From contig CM063294.1 of assembly GCA_032173965.1 (NCBI GenBank), forward strand, positions 6,184,452 through 6,248,451: 64,000 bases of DNA. The letters run 5' to 3'. The position numbers were made by a program, and so were the translations under genes. Shown here in pieces: positions 27,026 through 40,864 of this stretch (within the stretch, counting starts at the first letter, position 1; each line of letters opens with the position of its first letter). The notes beneath the pieces are model-generated. The model ran no database searches and had not been told where the DNA came from. It saw only the letters and a list, made by a program, of their open reading frames with translations. Source of the stretch: Sitta carolinensis (Eukaryota > Chordata > Aves > Passeriformes > Sittidae).

Positions 27026-29798
27026 GGAAACAAAACCACACCTACCAAAACAAAGTAGACACATCTAATAGCAAAAGGTAACAGCCTGTAGTTCAAATTC
27101 TCACTGCACCTGGTATCATGTCCATTTGCTAATTCTTAGTTCTCACCTTTCCATAGCACAAAAAACATACTGCTAAAGAAAATGCTGTGCATAGGTCAAA
27201 GAAAGGTTTCAAAAGGTAACCTGATCCAAAAGGTTAACTTGCTCATAAAGTACCATTAACACCCTGGAGCCTCAGTGTCTCTGTGTGATATGCCAAATGA
27301 TCTTAAAAATCTGTACAGACTCATAACTTACAGAATTTAAATTATGGATTTAATGGATTCTAATCCAATTCTAAACCTATGAGATGGCACATGGTCTAAA
27401 AGCAGAAGTCTTGATTGCTCAAGCAAAATAGTCAGACCCATAACCCTCAGAGTCACACATTATCTGACTGCCATGAGGCACAAAGACTGATACTTCTAAA
27501 AAATCATTTGGAATTCTTTGAATAATAATGGATAGAGTTCTGAAATGTCAAAATCTGAACTACTGCCTGTTTCTTTTACAGAATAAAGTCTGAAAAGGTA
27601 TAAAGTCTTGTGAATGCACTCTCTTTAAAGTGAGTAAGAGCCCTAGATGGCAGAGAAAGTGAAAATAGGTAATGTCCTGCACAAAGCTCACCAAGATGAG
27701 CAAAACAGTTCTTTCCCAAAGATCTCTACTCATTGAATTCTCCTTGCACATTTTTTTTACTTGTAGGTCACATCAAGACTCTTACCAATGGTTAGCTTTC
27801 ATCCAATTTTAAATGAGTAACATCAAAACTATCCATTTCAATTTCTTTGGACATAAAATCACCCAAATGCCCTCGATTACCCAGACTGCCCATCCCAGAA
27901 ATGACTCATTTAACCCCTGACACATAACAACCATCTCACTGTAGGAGAGTGCTCAGAGGAATTCCATCCCAGTTTTCTTCTAAAGATTTTTGTTCCTTTC
28001 ATAAACACTAAAGCACTCTCAGACTTCAGATATTTAGTTGCTAGGAAAATGTGGCAATAAACAAAATATTTATATTTCTGTAAATGAACTCTAGCTAATA
28101 CTTTGTGAATAAATTATGAAGAAAATATTAATAGGTTCCAAACCACTAATATTTGAAAAACCTCATGAAGCAGTGTTTAAAACTTTTATGCAGCAATAAG
28201 AAAAAGGGATTCATAATTAAGTACACATAAAGGCACTTAGTTCACTTTATTGATGAGTTTTAGTCCAGTAATTTGCAACAACCCCCCCAGAAAAACTAGC
28301 ACAGGCACAGGAAAAAGTGCTCTTGCTCCAAGCAGAAGTTAGGAAAGTGAACTCATAGGATGGTCTCTATAAACTGACATGTAATCAAACTGAAATCAGC
28401 AGCTGATTTGTCTGAACACAGAAAGGGAAAATGTGCAATATCTATGATATATGGATGGTTGGGTAGACTCAATGACTATCACACAGAAAGCTTATCTGTA
28501 AACACTGCAGAAAGTTTGATGATTTTACCACAATAAATGACCAGTTTCAGTCAAACTAAGCAAGAAAAATGCTTGGCCCACAGGAGCAATTACCAGTCCC
28601 TAGACTGAAGCCAAGGGCAGTACAGCCAGCTCAAGTGTGCTTACAAGAGCTGAGCCCTGGATTACGGAGCAGTGCAGCCAGCAGCAGGAAGGGGCTCGGG
28701 GGGTGGGTGCCCCCCTGACAGCACTGCCTGGCAGGGATGGGCTGCCACAGAGCCCAGCCTAGTGAGATGCAACTCTTCTAAGGAGTTTTAATCATAGGAG
28801 ACCAAGAAAAACAAAATTTGCAGAAGACAGGGGAGAGAACTCAGTGTGGTCTTGTCTACATCTAGTTGTAACTGTGTAAGAAGCTGTAGAATTCCTGCTG
28901 CAGACACTAATACCACATGGCAGAGCTGCAGTACAAGTACTATGCCTACAGTCATTCTCTTCATTATTTTTAGGGTTTTTTCTTCATGGCACAGAGCTGA
29001 AGCCAGGCTAGCAGAGCTACATTACTGCACTGAACTGCAGAGCACTAGAGGCAGTTTCACAAAAAGCAACTCAGACTACTTTTAAAGGCAAACATGATTT
29101 GGCATTGAGCCTTTCACGCCGCAAATCAGGATTTCAGAAATTTCTGTCACCTCATTAAAATCTCCACTGTGGCAAGAATAGGGGAGAAAACAAGTAAGCT
29201 GACAGAGAGGAACTCTTTTTTGGTTTGGGTAATCTGCAATGTGCAGCTCCCGGGGGAATTAGTATGTGCCATTCTCAGCACAGGGCTTTGCTGGAGCACC
29301 TGAGGTGGTTCCAGAGGCTTGCAAGAGCACTTCAAGTGCTCACACACAGTTCCACAGCTCCTTCAAATTCTAGTTCCACCAACTAGCTTACAGAGTATTA
29401 GTTATCCTTTGCAGAACTCATCTTCAGTCTTAGTGATGTTTTCTTCAAAGCACCACTTGAACATTCAGACTCAACATTGTCAGGAGAATCCACAAACACC
29501 AGAGGAGACAGAGGAGTCCTTCCACTTTATTTGAACAAAGGGGGAGAGACCCCTGAGGCACACAGTGCCTTCCCTCGGGCTTTTGGGGGTGCAGCCTCCT
29601 TTCATCCCAAACTCCTGGCCCCACGGTTCCCTCCCCCTTTCCCCATTGCTGAGGCACTGGGAAGGTTCAGCCTTCCCAGCCACCTACCCCATACCCCCTC
29701 CAAACCCACTGCTTCACCCCAAAGCTCCCAAGCTCAGCCTTGTGCAGCCTCTTGTCTCTCAGGAGCCAGGCTATCTGGGCTGGTGACAAACCTGCTGA

Positions 29799-30066
29799 CC
29801 TTCACCCCCACCCCTTCACCCCCCAACCTTCACCCCCATCCCTTCACCCCCACCCCTTCACCCCCCAACCTTCACCCCCATACCCCTTTATCCCCATCCC
29901 TTCACCCCCCAACCTTCACCCCCCAACCTTCACCCCCATCCCTTCACCCCCCATCCCTTCACCCCCCAACCTTCACCCCCATCCCTTCACCCCCCATCCC
30001 TTCACCCCCATCCCTTCACCCCCCATCCCTTCACCCCCCAACCTTCACCCCCATCCCTCCACCCAC
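29799..30066. repeat. C-rich minisatellite (CCTTCACCCCC-type)
   Basis: Around fifteen to twenty degenerate units of CCTTCACCCCCATC or CCTTCACCCCCCAA follow one another without interruption. The plus strand is almost free of G; the minus strand is a series of G5-G6 runs separated by 6-8 bases, a strong G-quadruplex pattern. The proline-rich open frames over it are repeat artefacts. Confidence 0.92.
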
Positions 30067-31824
30067 CGAATTCTCTGTGAAGACATGAGCACACATCTCT
30101 GCTCTCACCATGCAGAATGGACCCAGCCTCTGTTTTGGTTTTACCAGAGTCATTTCTCCTCCCTAAAATGCTGACAGAGAGCCCTGGCACAGAAAGAGCA
30201 GCTGAGGGAAGGCAGGTCAGAGGGTGGTGGTGGTAGAAATCACCAAATCGCTGTGCTTCAGGAGGCAGACATTCAGCCAACCCCAGTGTTTCATCTTTCT
30301 GCCAAAGCTCCCCAGAATCACATACAGCACTAGCAGAACGTGCTGGTGCACTGTATACAAATCCTCAGAGTGCATAAAAACAGTACTAAACCCTTGCAAT
30401 TAGAAGATGCACCAGGGACTCCAGTCACAGCTCCACTGAATGTTCAGTAGCTTATGCAAAGTTGAGGAAAGTCAACTGCAGGGACTGAAAATCATTTCCC
30501 AAATGACTTGGTCAATCCAGGACATTCTCTCATAGATGTCATTTCTAAAACACTTATGGCTGTGCAAGTTATTGTAACCCCCTTCCCTCTCATACAGGGC
30601 ATAACACAAAACACTTTGCTTCCTTCAACTTGTGTTCATTTTACTTCAATCAGTTCTGTATAAGCAAGAAGACATTCCATCTCCACTAGAGCAAATGGAG
30701 CCACAAAGCCTGAAGCCCCCCATCCCATAAGCCACAGCCTTTAACTATGAAACTTGGCAAGAAAAAAAAATGGCAGGGGAAAAAAATCTGATTTATTGGT
30801 CAAAGTCCCTTGCCTTGTCATAGTCCCAGACACCAGCCTTGTCAAACAACAAGCCTAAATTCTCTGACAGTCTAAATTAACTTAGTTACTTAATTCATTT
30901 CAGAACTATAATAACAAAAAAGTAAGTGGGAAGAATAAAAAAATGTCATAAGATTAAGATGCAAATTCTTAAGAATAAGATGTAAAACGTAGTACTAAAC
31001 TAAACAACCTAAAGATAGGCAACAATCTTCAGTTTGGGGGGTATTTTTCCTGAAGTTCACTATGCCCCTGTGAAAAGGCATGTTCTGTCTTTTGCAAATG
31101 ATCCTATTGACATATTTTAGTGCTGTTCTTCTCCTCATATGCAATTAGATTTTTCAGTGATATGGGAAAATGCAGTGAGAAAAAATCATATTTTCCCTTG
31201 AATTATTTATGATTGCATTACACTGCAGTATTAAGTATTCTTGTAATTTCTGTCCTTCATTCCCTCACCCCCCATCCCCAAACCAAGAGAGTTTGACTAT
31301 CCTACCACTCCTGTTCTACATCATTTAGTTGGAATTAATATAGATCAAACTTCACAATCAAAACCCATGAAAGATGTGCAGAGTCAGGTTAAATTTAAAA
31401 TTATAGCAAAGTACAAAAGAAAAAAGAAAAAAAATCAAGAAAAATGTGGGTTTATGATGCCAAATTCAGATTTGTTTAGACTCAAGATTACAACAGAGCA
31501 ACTAAACAGTGAACAGGTAAAGACAGAGAATGGCACAAAGCAAGTGTCATCTAAGTACAAATTAAAAATATAATTCTTCATCAAACTGTTTTATTCTCAC
31601 TGCATGTGCTGCTCAATTTCTTTAGCTCATCGTCTTGAAAATCTAGCCATGTAATCAATACATGCCAACACATCACAAAACAAAATGAGCTAAAAATGAA
31701 AGAGCAAGTTACTCACAGGTGGTTCTCAAGCTGTGGCCTATGTTTTTCTCTCTTTTACTGCAGACATCCAAAACAATACACGTCTTTTCGAAATAAAGAC
31801 AAGACATGCACATACACAGACAAA

Positions 31825-31848
31825 AACTTGACACTGAAGTGTCAAGTT
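31825..31848. other. Palindrome, 11-bp arms, 2-bp centre
   Basis: AACTTGACACT and AGTGTCAAGTT flank GA exactly. The half-site TTGACAC contains a TGACA-type motif, so a dimeric binding site is conceivable. Confidence 0.9.
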
Positions 31849-34302
31849 CTCAGCTCTTAAAAAAAAGTAAACGCAGGCAACAGCAAGACATTTCTCAGCT
31901 TTTCACTTCATGAAATGCCGAAGGTATGCTGAACAAATTCTGGATATATTTTCAGACATTTTCTTGAGCTCAGCCCAAGTACTAAACCTTTCCAGACTTT
32001 CTGACCATCGATTGCCTACCTTTTTTATTTTTTAATTTCAGTGATTTCTTGTAAATCAGTATAAAGACATTTAAATTTATGTGAGCGTATCATAAATTGG
32101 ACACAGCAGGAAGAGATTCCTTCCTATACCTAGATACTGTCTGTGTGGCTCATTCATTAGAAAACGTGATTGATTTAACCTCCTTCTGGGCATTTATACA
32201 CAAAGGATATCTGGACATATTGAACCTATGGCTTTTATACACAAATACATTAGTTTTTTTTCCTGAACTGAGATCAGAACAGTTATCCTGGAAGGCAGTA
32301 ACAGCCTCTTTCAGCAGTCCAGGAACAAAGGAAACAATGTCCTGCAGCAGGTCAATATGGATGGTGTTTATTATGTGGCTGACATTGTCCCAGCTGCCGG
32401 GGGGATCTGAATGCCCAGTTCACATAGTGCAAACAACAATTTTAATAGTACAGCGACAACTGCAGGCTCAATAAATCTTGCTTATTCAGGCAAAACTCCT
32501 CATGAAAATGAGAAAATATGAATAAGCTTCCATACAAACCCATTTGCTGAATTAACCTCTGAATAATTTTCACTGATCCATCTGTTGATTCATTCTGCTC
32601 TAAACTGCCTTTGAGTACTCTACTTCTGCACTTGAATATCTGCTTACTAATGCTTAGCCCAGGCTTACCCTTGACATCCCTCTCTTCTTCTGTGGGTGCC
32701 ACACTTTTACAAGTTCCCCTTACGGTCACTGACATGTTCTTTTCCTTCATTTGAACAACTCTGTCCTACAGCATCATCACATTTGCACTGAGCAGCAGGA
32801 TTGTTCTAGACATGCCCAATCATGTGAGCTGTGAGGTGAGTACACTCTAAAAGGTTTTTGGGTTTTAAGTGTTGGAAAAAGGCAGCAGAAAGAGAATATG
32901 AAAGTTCTCCAGCGATCCAAGAGATAGATGCAGCATAGGCAAGGATGGTGTCAGCCTTCAAATGCTGCCCCTCAGCCTGCCTGGAGGGCTCAGTGGATGG
33001 GGCACATCCTGAGGAGCAGAGACTGCTTGAGCATCTGAACAACCATGAGAGCTCGAGAGCTCTCTGCTGAGTCTGCTGACATCAGTTCTGTACGGGGTGG
33101 ATCCAGAGCTGGCTTTGAACAGAATGTACCTTTCTCATGCAGCTGAAGAGCAGTAAGACAGGCAATTTTACCTGGTCTTAACACTGACGCCCACCTTGAA
33201 AGAACTTGATCAGTATTTCCAATTGTCTGCCTCGAGGCTTTTGTGCTTTTCTGAACAAGCAATGGTGCATGTGTGGCCTTCATGCCTTAACTGAAGGGCC
33301 ACAAAACTTCACAAAGCACGTGAGCGAGAGTAACGATGCTTTCAGAGAAGGCTGCTCTCAGGCTAAGCAAAGGGATAAGTTGTTATGGACCATAATTAAA
33401 CGAAAGGCAGAGGGAGGAGGGTATGTCTGTCTTTGTTTGCATCAGACAAGGAAATGTACATAGGAGTCCAACACCACACAAAATTAGCATGGTCACTAGA
33501 ACACCGATTAATCACTTCCGACACCTTATCTGTCTCCCACACCTCCCTGCCTCAGCAATGTCATCATTTACATGGTAAAATGTTGCTAGCTAAAAGCAAT
33601 CTGGAGGCTTAATGGCCCACAGATCAAGAAGCTTGACATGTTAGTGTTGTTTCCCTGCCCATTGCCTTTTTTACACAACATGCAAATAATGCTGGTCCAT
33701 CACCAAACACTTGGCATGGATTTGGCTTTTCACTGGAGGACAAAAACCACACACATGGCCAGCTACAAAAGGGGACCAGGAGAAAAACAGTTTGTGAGGC
33801 TACAGGACACCTTCAAGGGTGTGCAGTAAGGGAGAGACCCAGCCTGATTTCAGCTTCTGTCTGCACCTTTTTAACACAAAGGCACTCATGAGAGCAAGTC
33901 CAACAGTCAAGAAGCACATCTGTAGTTCTGCTGATAGCAAGGGTGTAGGAACAAAGATTAGAGCACTCCTTAGTTGCTAAAGCTTCAAAAATGTCCCTTG
34001 CAAATAGCCTAATAGCCCCAAAACTGCTACAAACACCACTCTGGTCGGTGTGCAGGAGCAGAACAAAATCACATCGGCAAGTTTTGCTATAATCAGACCA
34101 TTGAGTTTTAACTTTGCATCCATAGTCTGACATCAACTCTTCAGTAGCCAGAGAGATGTTTTTTCAAGAGTAACAAGATTGTGTAAGAGGTTTTTTTCTT
34201 TTTCCCAAGAGATACACATACTTTAGATGATGAAGTGGCCACCTGGAAAGACAGATAAGTGATCTGGAAATCTTTGAAAGGTCCAATAATTTTGATGCTA
34301 GT

Positions 34303-34343
34303 AGGAATTTTATAAATCTTAATGGAATTTATAAATCTTAATG
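34303..34343 (+). repeat. About 20-bp tandem duplication
   Basis: GGAATTTTATAAATCTTAAT is followed by GGAATTTATAAATCTTAAT, differing by one T. It is a local duplication in AT-rich sequence. Confidence 0.85.
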
Positions 34344-34587
34344 CTACCATGGAGCACAATGGGTTACTTCTGCTCTGTCTAGTATCTAGAATATTATAGG
34401 TCTGAAAGACTAAAGAAGAGAGAAAGACTTTGATATATTTTTTCCATGATCCTCATCTCAAAAATATTCCTATGAGTAAAATTGCCTAAGGTTTTCTTGA
34501 GCAGAACTGTCCTAGATGAAATCTTTTCTTTCTCACTCTGTTCCAGCAGTGGCATCACTATGGTTCTGATAAGCTGATGTCAGACAG

Positions 34588-35153
34588 TGCTGTGGTTTAA
34601 CCCCAGCTGGAAACAGCCCCAGCAGCCCCTCACAGCTCTGCTCACTGGTGGGATGGGGGGAGAACCAGAGCAGGAACTCTGGGACAACTTGGGGATTGAA
34701 CTAAAGCAAGTTTAACGGGCAAAGCAGAAGCCATGCCCACAAGCAAAGCAAAGCAAAGAATTTATTCACCACTTTCCATGGCCAGGCAGGAATTCAGTCT
34801 TCCCAGGAAAAGCAGGGCTCCAACCTGGGTAACAGCGATTTTAGGGACAAATGTCACCATCCCAAACACCTGCCCTCTTCTTCCTCTCTTTTCCCCGGGC
34901 TTTATATGCTGAACATAACATTCTGTGGTCTGGGATATCCTTTTGGTCATCTGGGGTCAACTGTCCTGGCTGTGTCCCCTCCCAGCTCCTCGCTGGTGGG
35001 CAAGAAGCAGCAAAGCTCCTGACTGTGCAAGCCCTGCTCAGCAATAACTAAAATATCCCTCTGCTGCCAGTACCTTTCCCAACACAAATCCAAAACACAG
35101 CACATACCAGCCAACGTGAAGAAAATTAACCCTACCCAGCCCAAACCAGCACA
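34588..35153 (-). mobile_element. Solo LTR, same family as 19802-21887, minus orientation
   Basis: Read on the minus strand it starts TGTGCTGGTTTGGGCTGGG, contains TATAAA (34906-34901) and AATAAA (34766-34761), and ends GGGTTAAACCACAGCA. The pentamer ACAGT occurs at 34584-34588 and 35151-35155, a possible 5-bp target duplication overlapping the termini. It is 566 bp without internal sequence, hence a solo LTR. A short AGCAA repeat lies next to the polyadenylation signal. Confidence 0.8.
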
Positions 35154-35261
35154 GTTGGTATATCACTTCACAATCTCTTTCAAATATGCATTTATCAGGG
35201 AAGAAGCTTTTTCCTCTCCTTCACTGTTATACAAGATTGAGCTGTTAAGGCAAAGTCCAAA

Positions 35262-35352
35262 GAATTAAAATAATAATTAATATAATATAATAATATAATA
35301 TATATTGTATATAATATTATATAAATATATATAATAGATATAATAAAAATAA
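35262..35352. repeat. AT-rich (TAATA)n-like low-complexity tract
   Basis: About 90 bases consist almost entirely of A and T in irregular ATAATAT and TATATA blocks, 110 bases beyond the LTR at 34588-35153. It is a likely unstable and bendable sequence with no other content. Confidence 0.9.
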
Positions 35353-38273
35353 GGTGTGGAGAAAACTACTTGTGCAACAGAATAAATATTTGCAGGAGCC
35401 TGAAACAGTCCTAACTAAAAGAAGTGTTCTCCTCCCCTATCCACACAGAGTGACACATTACTACCTGTCTTCCAGAAGAATATAATCCAGAAGTTTCCAT
35501 TCAGGATCCTACAATCACTATGTCAGAAGCAATGCTCTGATATGGCCTTTACAGTTTTTCTTTCCTTAGGCCTAGATTTCTAATCTCTTTAGAACATCCA
35601 GAATTCCCAGCATTGTATTAGAGCGTGGGTTTCAAATCTCAAAGTAAAGGAATAAATTATTGAAGCCATACTCCAAAGCACCAGTTTTCCTTTGATACCC
35701 TCAGCCAAGCATTTGGAAAGAGGCAGGACTTGCACGGGGGGCAGCAGTGCCATAATGCCCACATTCCTTCCCAGCCACCACTTGTTCTGCTTGTTCTCCC
35801 TCAAATTACTTCCTGAGTTTCTGCAGCATCTCACACAGACCTGTTAGACCTCCTGAGTCATGGAATGAGTAACAGTCTTTATACTGTTGCCCTTTAAGAT
35901 GGGTATGGAAGAGCACAAAACCATCAGGCTTTCCTCCCAGATTCCCACTCAGTCCCCTTAGAACACCAGCTGCTGCTAAGCTTTGCTGCTCTACACATCA
36001 ACCCACCAAATTCAACTTGACCAGCCTTAAGAGAAAGGCCTAAAAGCAGGAGAAAATGAAGACATAGCTGTTCCTCTTTTTCTGGGAGTAGCTTCCCACT
36101 CCTAATGAAGCATATTTTAAGCATGTTTGTAGAATGGTACAGTAAAAACCCAGAATATCACTGCTTGCTCCATGGCTAATTAAGCCATCCACTTGTATTG
36201 CTGTCAGTCTAGGAACCACCCACTAGAATAAAAAGGGGAAGACTAGGAGATTACCCATGGTTTTAAAGGCATTTCATTAGAGCATATCTTTGGTCATAAA
36301 TTACTGTTTACTTGTCAGCTGGTTTCAGGACACCCACAAGGTGTTCTTTGAAGTTAACCTCCAGGATTTATAGACTTTTATACGGCTGTTGAGAGACTGT
36401 TTGATCTGAAAATCTGAGTCTTTTGAAGTTGAGGGCTAATGAAAGATTTTTCTTCTTTTGACATTGATCAAGCAGTTAATGAGATAAAGTGATGGGAAGA
36501 CAGGCTTAATAGAATATGTGGATGCATCATTGTGACTTTTTTGGTAGAGATTAACAGGAAACCCAGACACACTCAGGGCCACATGAGTCAAAATCATAAG
36601 GACGAAGAAAATTACCTGTAGTCAGACACAGGTCTTAACCAGAATTAAAGGTGTTTTGGGAGTCTACTCTTAAATTCCCTCACCAGTGCATCCAGAACAG
36701 AGGGTTGGGCTGTCTGGCCTGTGCTGGCTGTGTGTGCCAGGGTGGCTGGTCCCTGACACAGGGCTAATGCTCCAAGGAAAGGGCATGGCTGAGCAAAAGG
36801 AAGATCTAATAGACATGAACTGTACACATGCTCTTAATGTTTTCAAAATCTATCAGGCACAGAGATTTTATGATGCCACAAACACTCCAACTAGTGACTT
36901 TTGAACCCAAGGAGTGAACTTTTTAAACTTTTTTATTAAAATATAGTGCTTCCCAACAGTAGAGCTAATATTAAGCATTTGAGATACAGAAACATCCTGC
37001 TATTTTCAAACAAATTCCTCTGACAATGGAGTACCCTAGTTCCATGTACCACTGGCAGAAGTTAACTCTTCTAATTCACATGCACAGCACCAGAAACATC
37101 AAGACACAGGAAGAAAAGTCATCCAGTTCCAGGACAAATTTAAGTCAACAATAAACCTAAGAAGTAAAAATCTAGATAGCAGATTCATTTCTTATATCAA
37201 AAATACAAATAGTCAAAAAATCATAGCTTTATTTACTATAAAATGAAATTAATTCACTTTCCAACTGTGTTTATCTTGCTCTTCATTAGATTTTGTGCAA
37301 GTCATTTGTCTAAGACAGAAAAAGATGTATAAAAATACAGAAAATGTTTTAATACCTTTTTAAGTACCATCATATTCTATAAAGGATGTGTAACAGTATC
37401 ATGCATTTATAGAAAAAAAAAAACAACCCAACTTGTTTTCCTCTGAATTCTTGCATAAGAATAATAAGACTACTTTGAGCCTTAAAATGTAAGCTGCTGA
37501 TACTATCCACATCTATTTGTGTTGTTCTTTAGATCAAGCACATTGTTTCCCTTGAAATCAACACCTGAAGATAATGAATCAGTCAAAATATTTGTGAGGA
37601 AATAAAATGCTGAAATGTAAGGAAAAGAGCCCTATAAAAGATCTTGCAATCCAGCTTGACAGCTTTGTGCAGTCTGCTTTAGCCTTCCTGAGTCATGGTA
37701 AAATGGCAGAGAATTTCAGTTCTGCACCCTCTAAACCTGCAACATAAGTGACACAAATGGCAAACAAGCCATGGAGGGGAAAAGTAAGATACTTCCATTT
37801 CCTGTTTTTAGTACATTCTGTTCTGGGGCAGCAGGGCCAAGATGGCACAGAACTGTTACATGACCTCAGCAAACTAGATAAAATGTAAACACCCACCAAA
37901 AATAATAATAAAGAGTAGGGGAACAAAACCACATCTAACATAATTTAGAAATCAGATTACAAGCTGTAAGCACAATCACCTCTATAGAAAAGAAATTAGT
38001 TTTTTGAAGTCTTCCATTACTTCCCAGAAATAACCTACTAATTGCTAACTAGGTTTGTATGTGCTCTTATAAATCTTCTCCAATGGCATAGGTAATAATG
38101 TGAAACCTCAGCCCAATACATGTTTCTACCCTTTGACAGACTTGCACAACCTATGCAGTACATTTGTTGCCAGTATTTTCAGAAAGAGAGAAAAACCTAC
38201 CAACACCAGTGCTCACCTAATCCAGCACCTCATCTTTGATAGCAAACAATACCAGCTATTTCCAGAAATACAG

Positions 38274-38350
38274 GGAATCACAGGATATTCTGAGTTTGAG
38301 GGACCACGAGGATCACTGAGTTCAGCTGAAGTGAATTGGATCTCAGTATT
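38274..38350 (-). mobile_element. CR1 LINE 3'-end fragment
   Basis: The plus strand GGAATCACAGGATATTCTGA followed by TTTGAGGGACCACGAGGATC is the familiar antisense of an avian CR1 3' end (GAATCACAGAAT...GGGACCCACAAGGATCAT). The element therefore lies on the minus strand. Only the terminal portion is recognisable; divergence is moderate. Confidence 0.65.
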
Positions 38351-40817
38351 ATTAACACCATGCTCCAACCAACTGAGCTCATCTCCAGAAATCCCAAGGT
38401 GAACCCATCCTAACACAAGGAAAGATGTTCCCTTCTCTCCTTCAGGTAAATACTACTTCATGCTCAGTTTTCTCCAGCAACCATCATTAGCTTGAAGTAC
38501 TGAGGATAGAGTAGTTGGATTATCAAATATGATGTTAATTACAATTTATTTCAGGGTTGCAGTCTCCAATACCTCACCTTGACCACAAAAGAGGCAGTTC
38601 AGTATTCCCTGCACAAAGGAAATGTAAGACTGTTTGAGATGTGATGGAGAAGCAGGAACCAAGTTCCAAGTGCAAGTGGCCCAAGTTGGTTGGGCTGATC
38701 TGCTCCCAGAGCTGGCGAGCTCTGCTTTGCACTGACCTTTGGCAGTTTCACTCGTGCCTGCTGTCGGCGAGAGAGGAGGTGGTGCTAAGAAACACTCATG
38801 AATATGCATACAAACTAAAGCTGAATTTTGATTTGGCTGCATTCATAAGCCATTTATATTCATTTCTGTGGATGATCAGATGCTAGAGATTTATTCATGA
38901 AAATGAACTGAGCACTCAGTCAACAAAAGGGAATTCTGAGCAGCATTTCCAGAGGAAAGGCCTGCCAATGGCTGGTGAGCTACACAAGTCATCTAATCAA
39001 GCAAGGAAATAAGCAAAAGGGAAAAAAGAAGTGATTACCAATACTCCCCGTGAGGTGTTTATAGAGGAGCTGCTATACCAGTTCACTGAGGAGTGGAAGC
39101 TCAGTGGTCTGAGTTCTGTCCTGGATCTATCCTCAGGCAAGGTAAAGCAGTAATAACCATTTCTGTAACAAAGCATTTGGAAAACTAAGAGTAAGAGGCA
39201 TGAGAGAGGAGATCTGGCTATCAGAAACAAACCAGGAAACTGTACAACTCTGTGCTGTCCTTTCAGTAATGAAACAACGAAATGGGAAAAAATAGCCAAT
39301 TATTTGTCATGACAAGTTGCACAAAGATAAAAGACATCTTAGACAAGAACTCAAACACATTATGATTTCAGGTTAACTGAATATCTGCACAGTGCTAAGG
39401 CACAACTTAACTGTCCTCAGCAAAGAGATTATCTCATATAAAGACCCTGGTTTGCATGCTGGACACTTCCTAAGCAACACAGAATATCAGATTGCAGCAG
39501 GGCAAATGGCAACTTGGCTTAGCCAAAAGCCATCAGGGAAGTTACATAACACCTCTTTCTTCTCCAGATTATATGAAAATCCAAGGACTGTGCTACAGAA
39601 GATTTAAGTTAGAGTAGCACAGAGCTTCAACTGTAAGAGTCTTACATTTCGGACTTTCAAATTCTTAAATTTGCCCTTTACTATAAAAAGTCAATGATTT
39701 CACCAAGAAAGTTTGATTAGTTTCTTTTACTTTCTGTAATGAAGTGCCATCCTTTTTACACTTGAAAGGATCTTTGTAATAATGCAACATTGATCTTTTG
39801 AATACAGATGAGCTAACCTAGATAATAGGATTTGGTACCCGAAAGAAAAGGCTCTGAGTGTATATATCTAAGGCTTCAGTGCCATCAAGAGGATTTTAAA
39901 GATAAGGCACCTGTTCTTGAGCAAATGTTTAGGTGAGGCATTGTAACGATACCTCTACATTCCCATTTGATTTGTAGGTGATCTTTCACTGCAAGTAAAA
40001 AATTTCATGTCGTAACTGAGAATGCAATAAACACACCCACATAAGGGAGTGATGATGCAGAACCAGCCAGCAAGAGGTAAAGCAAAGTAAAAAGCAGCCC
40101 TCAGCAACTTCCATGGATATAAAATTTGGTGTCCTGACTATACCATGCTGGCCTCACTGACTGTAAAAACATCTTCTGGAAAGAGGAAACAGTTTGGAAA
40201 ATGTGTTAACAGCAATTTCCTTGACAGAAAGGAAAACCAGGAATTTTCATTTCTTTTTAATGTATCTGTTTGAATACATTAAAAAGAGTTAAAATGGAGT
40301 TTTACACCAGAAACTGTACCAACAACAGTGGCCAGTGGGAACCTGACAAGTTATCAGCAGTCCTAAGAAGTCTTCTTACCATGTACCACTTTCTTAGAGT
40401 GTCAAAATGCAAATTACTCATTGCCAGCAAACAGAACACAGAACTGGGCACCAAAATACTTGGATTTTCTTCCCAGTCATACTACAAACTTATTGCATTT
40501 ATTTTCTAGCAATCTAACAAATCTACACCTCCACTCCTTCACCACTTTCTGTGTATTAAGTTTCACAACCACCATGTGACAGGAGCAATTTCTTGTCATG
40601 TTCTCATAACACACTTTCATTGCTAGGTCTGTTTCACAATCTATAATGGTTTTATTTAATTCTCTCCAAATACAGATTGGGTCTATTCTGAGAAGGAAAG
40701 CCGTGCTGGCAACAGTCTTAAAAGCAATCCATGATAAATTTTGTGTCACCCATGACCTGCAACATAGAAAAATGTTAAGCACAAACGCAGTCATGTTAAG
40801 GAAATAAAAATAAATAA

Positions 40818-40822
<5 letters not shown>

Positions 40823-40860
<38 letters not shown>
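40823..40860 (+). repeat. Poly-A run of 38 bases with an A-rich lead-in
   Basis: The tract follows GGAAATAAAAATAAATAAAAATT and ends abruptly at GCTACACACG. No retroposon body was recognised upstream. Confidence 0.95.

Positions 40861-40864
<4 letters not shown>

Larger units (their letters stand above)
21888..29798. other. Gene-free intergenic sequence
   Basis: It is unique-looking AT-rich DNA with the palindrome at 24533, the duplication at 25451 and the poly-A at 26998. The frame at 22762-23067 on the minus strand has no family I recognise. Sequence becomes GC-rich from about 29500. Confidence 0.65.
30067..34587. other. Gene-free intergenic sequence
   Basis: It holds short random-looking frames and the palindrome at 31825. 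Overlapping frames at 32806-33463 show no recognisable motif. Confidence 0.65.

Noticed and set aside
29477..30174. Proline-rich frames of 144 and 203 codons
   Set aside because: Their length comes from the C-rich minisatellite; upstream parts have no recognisable domain.
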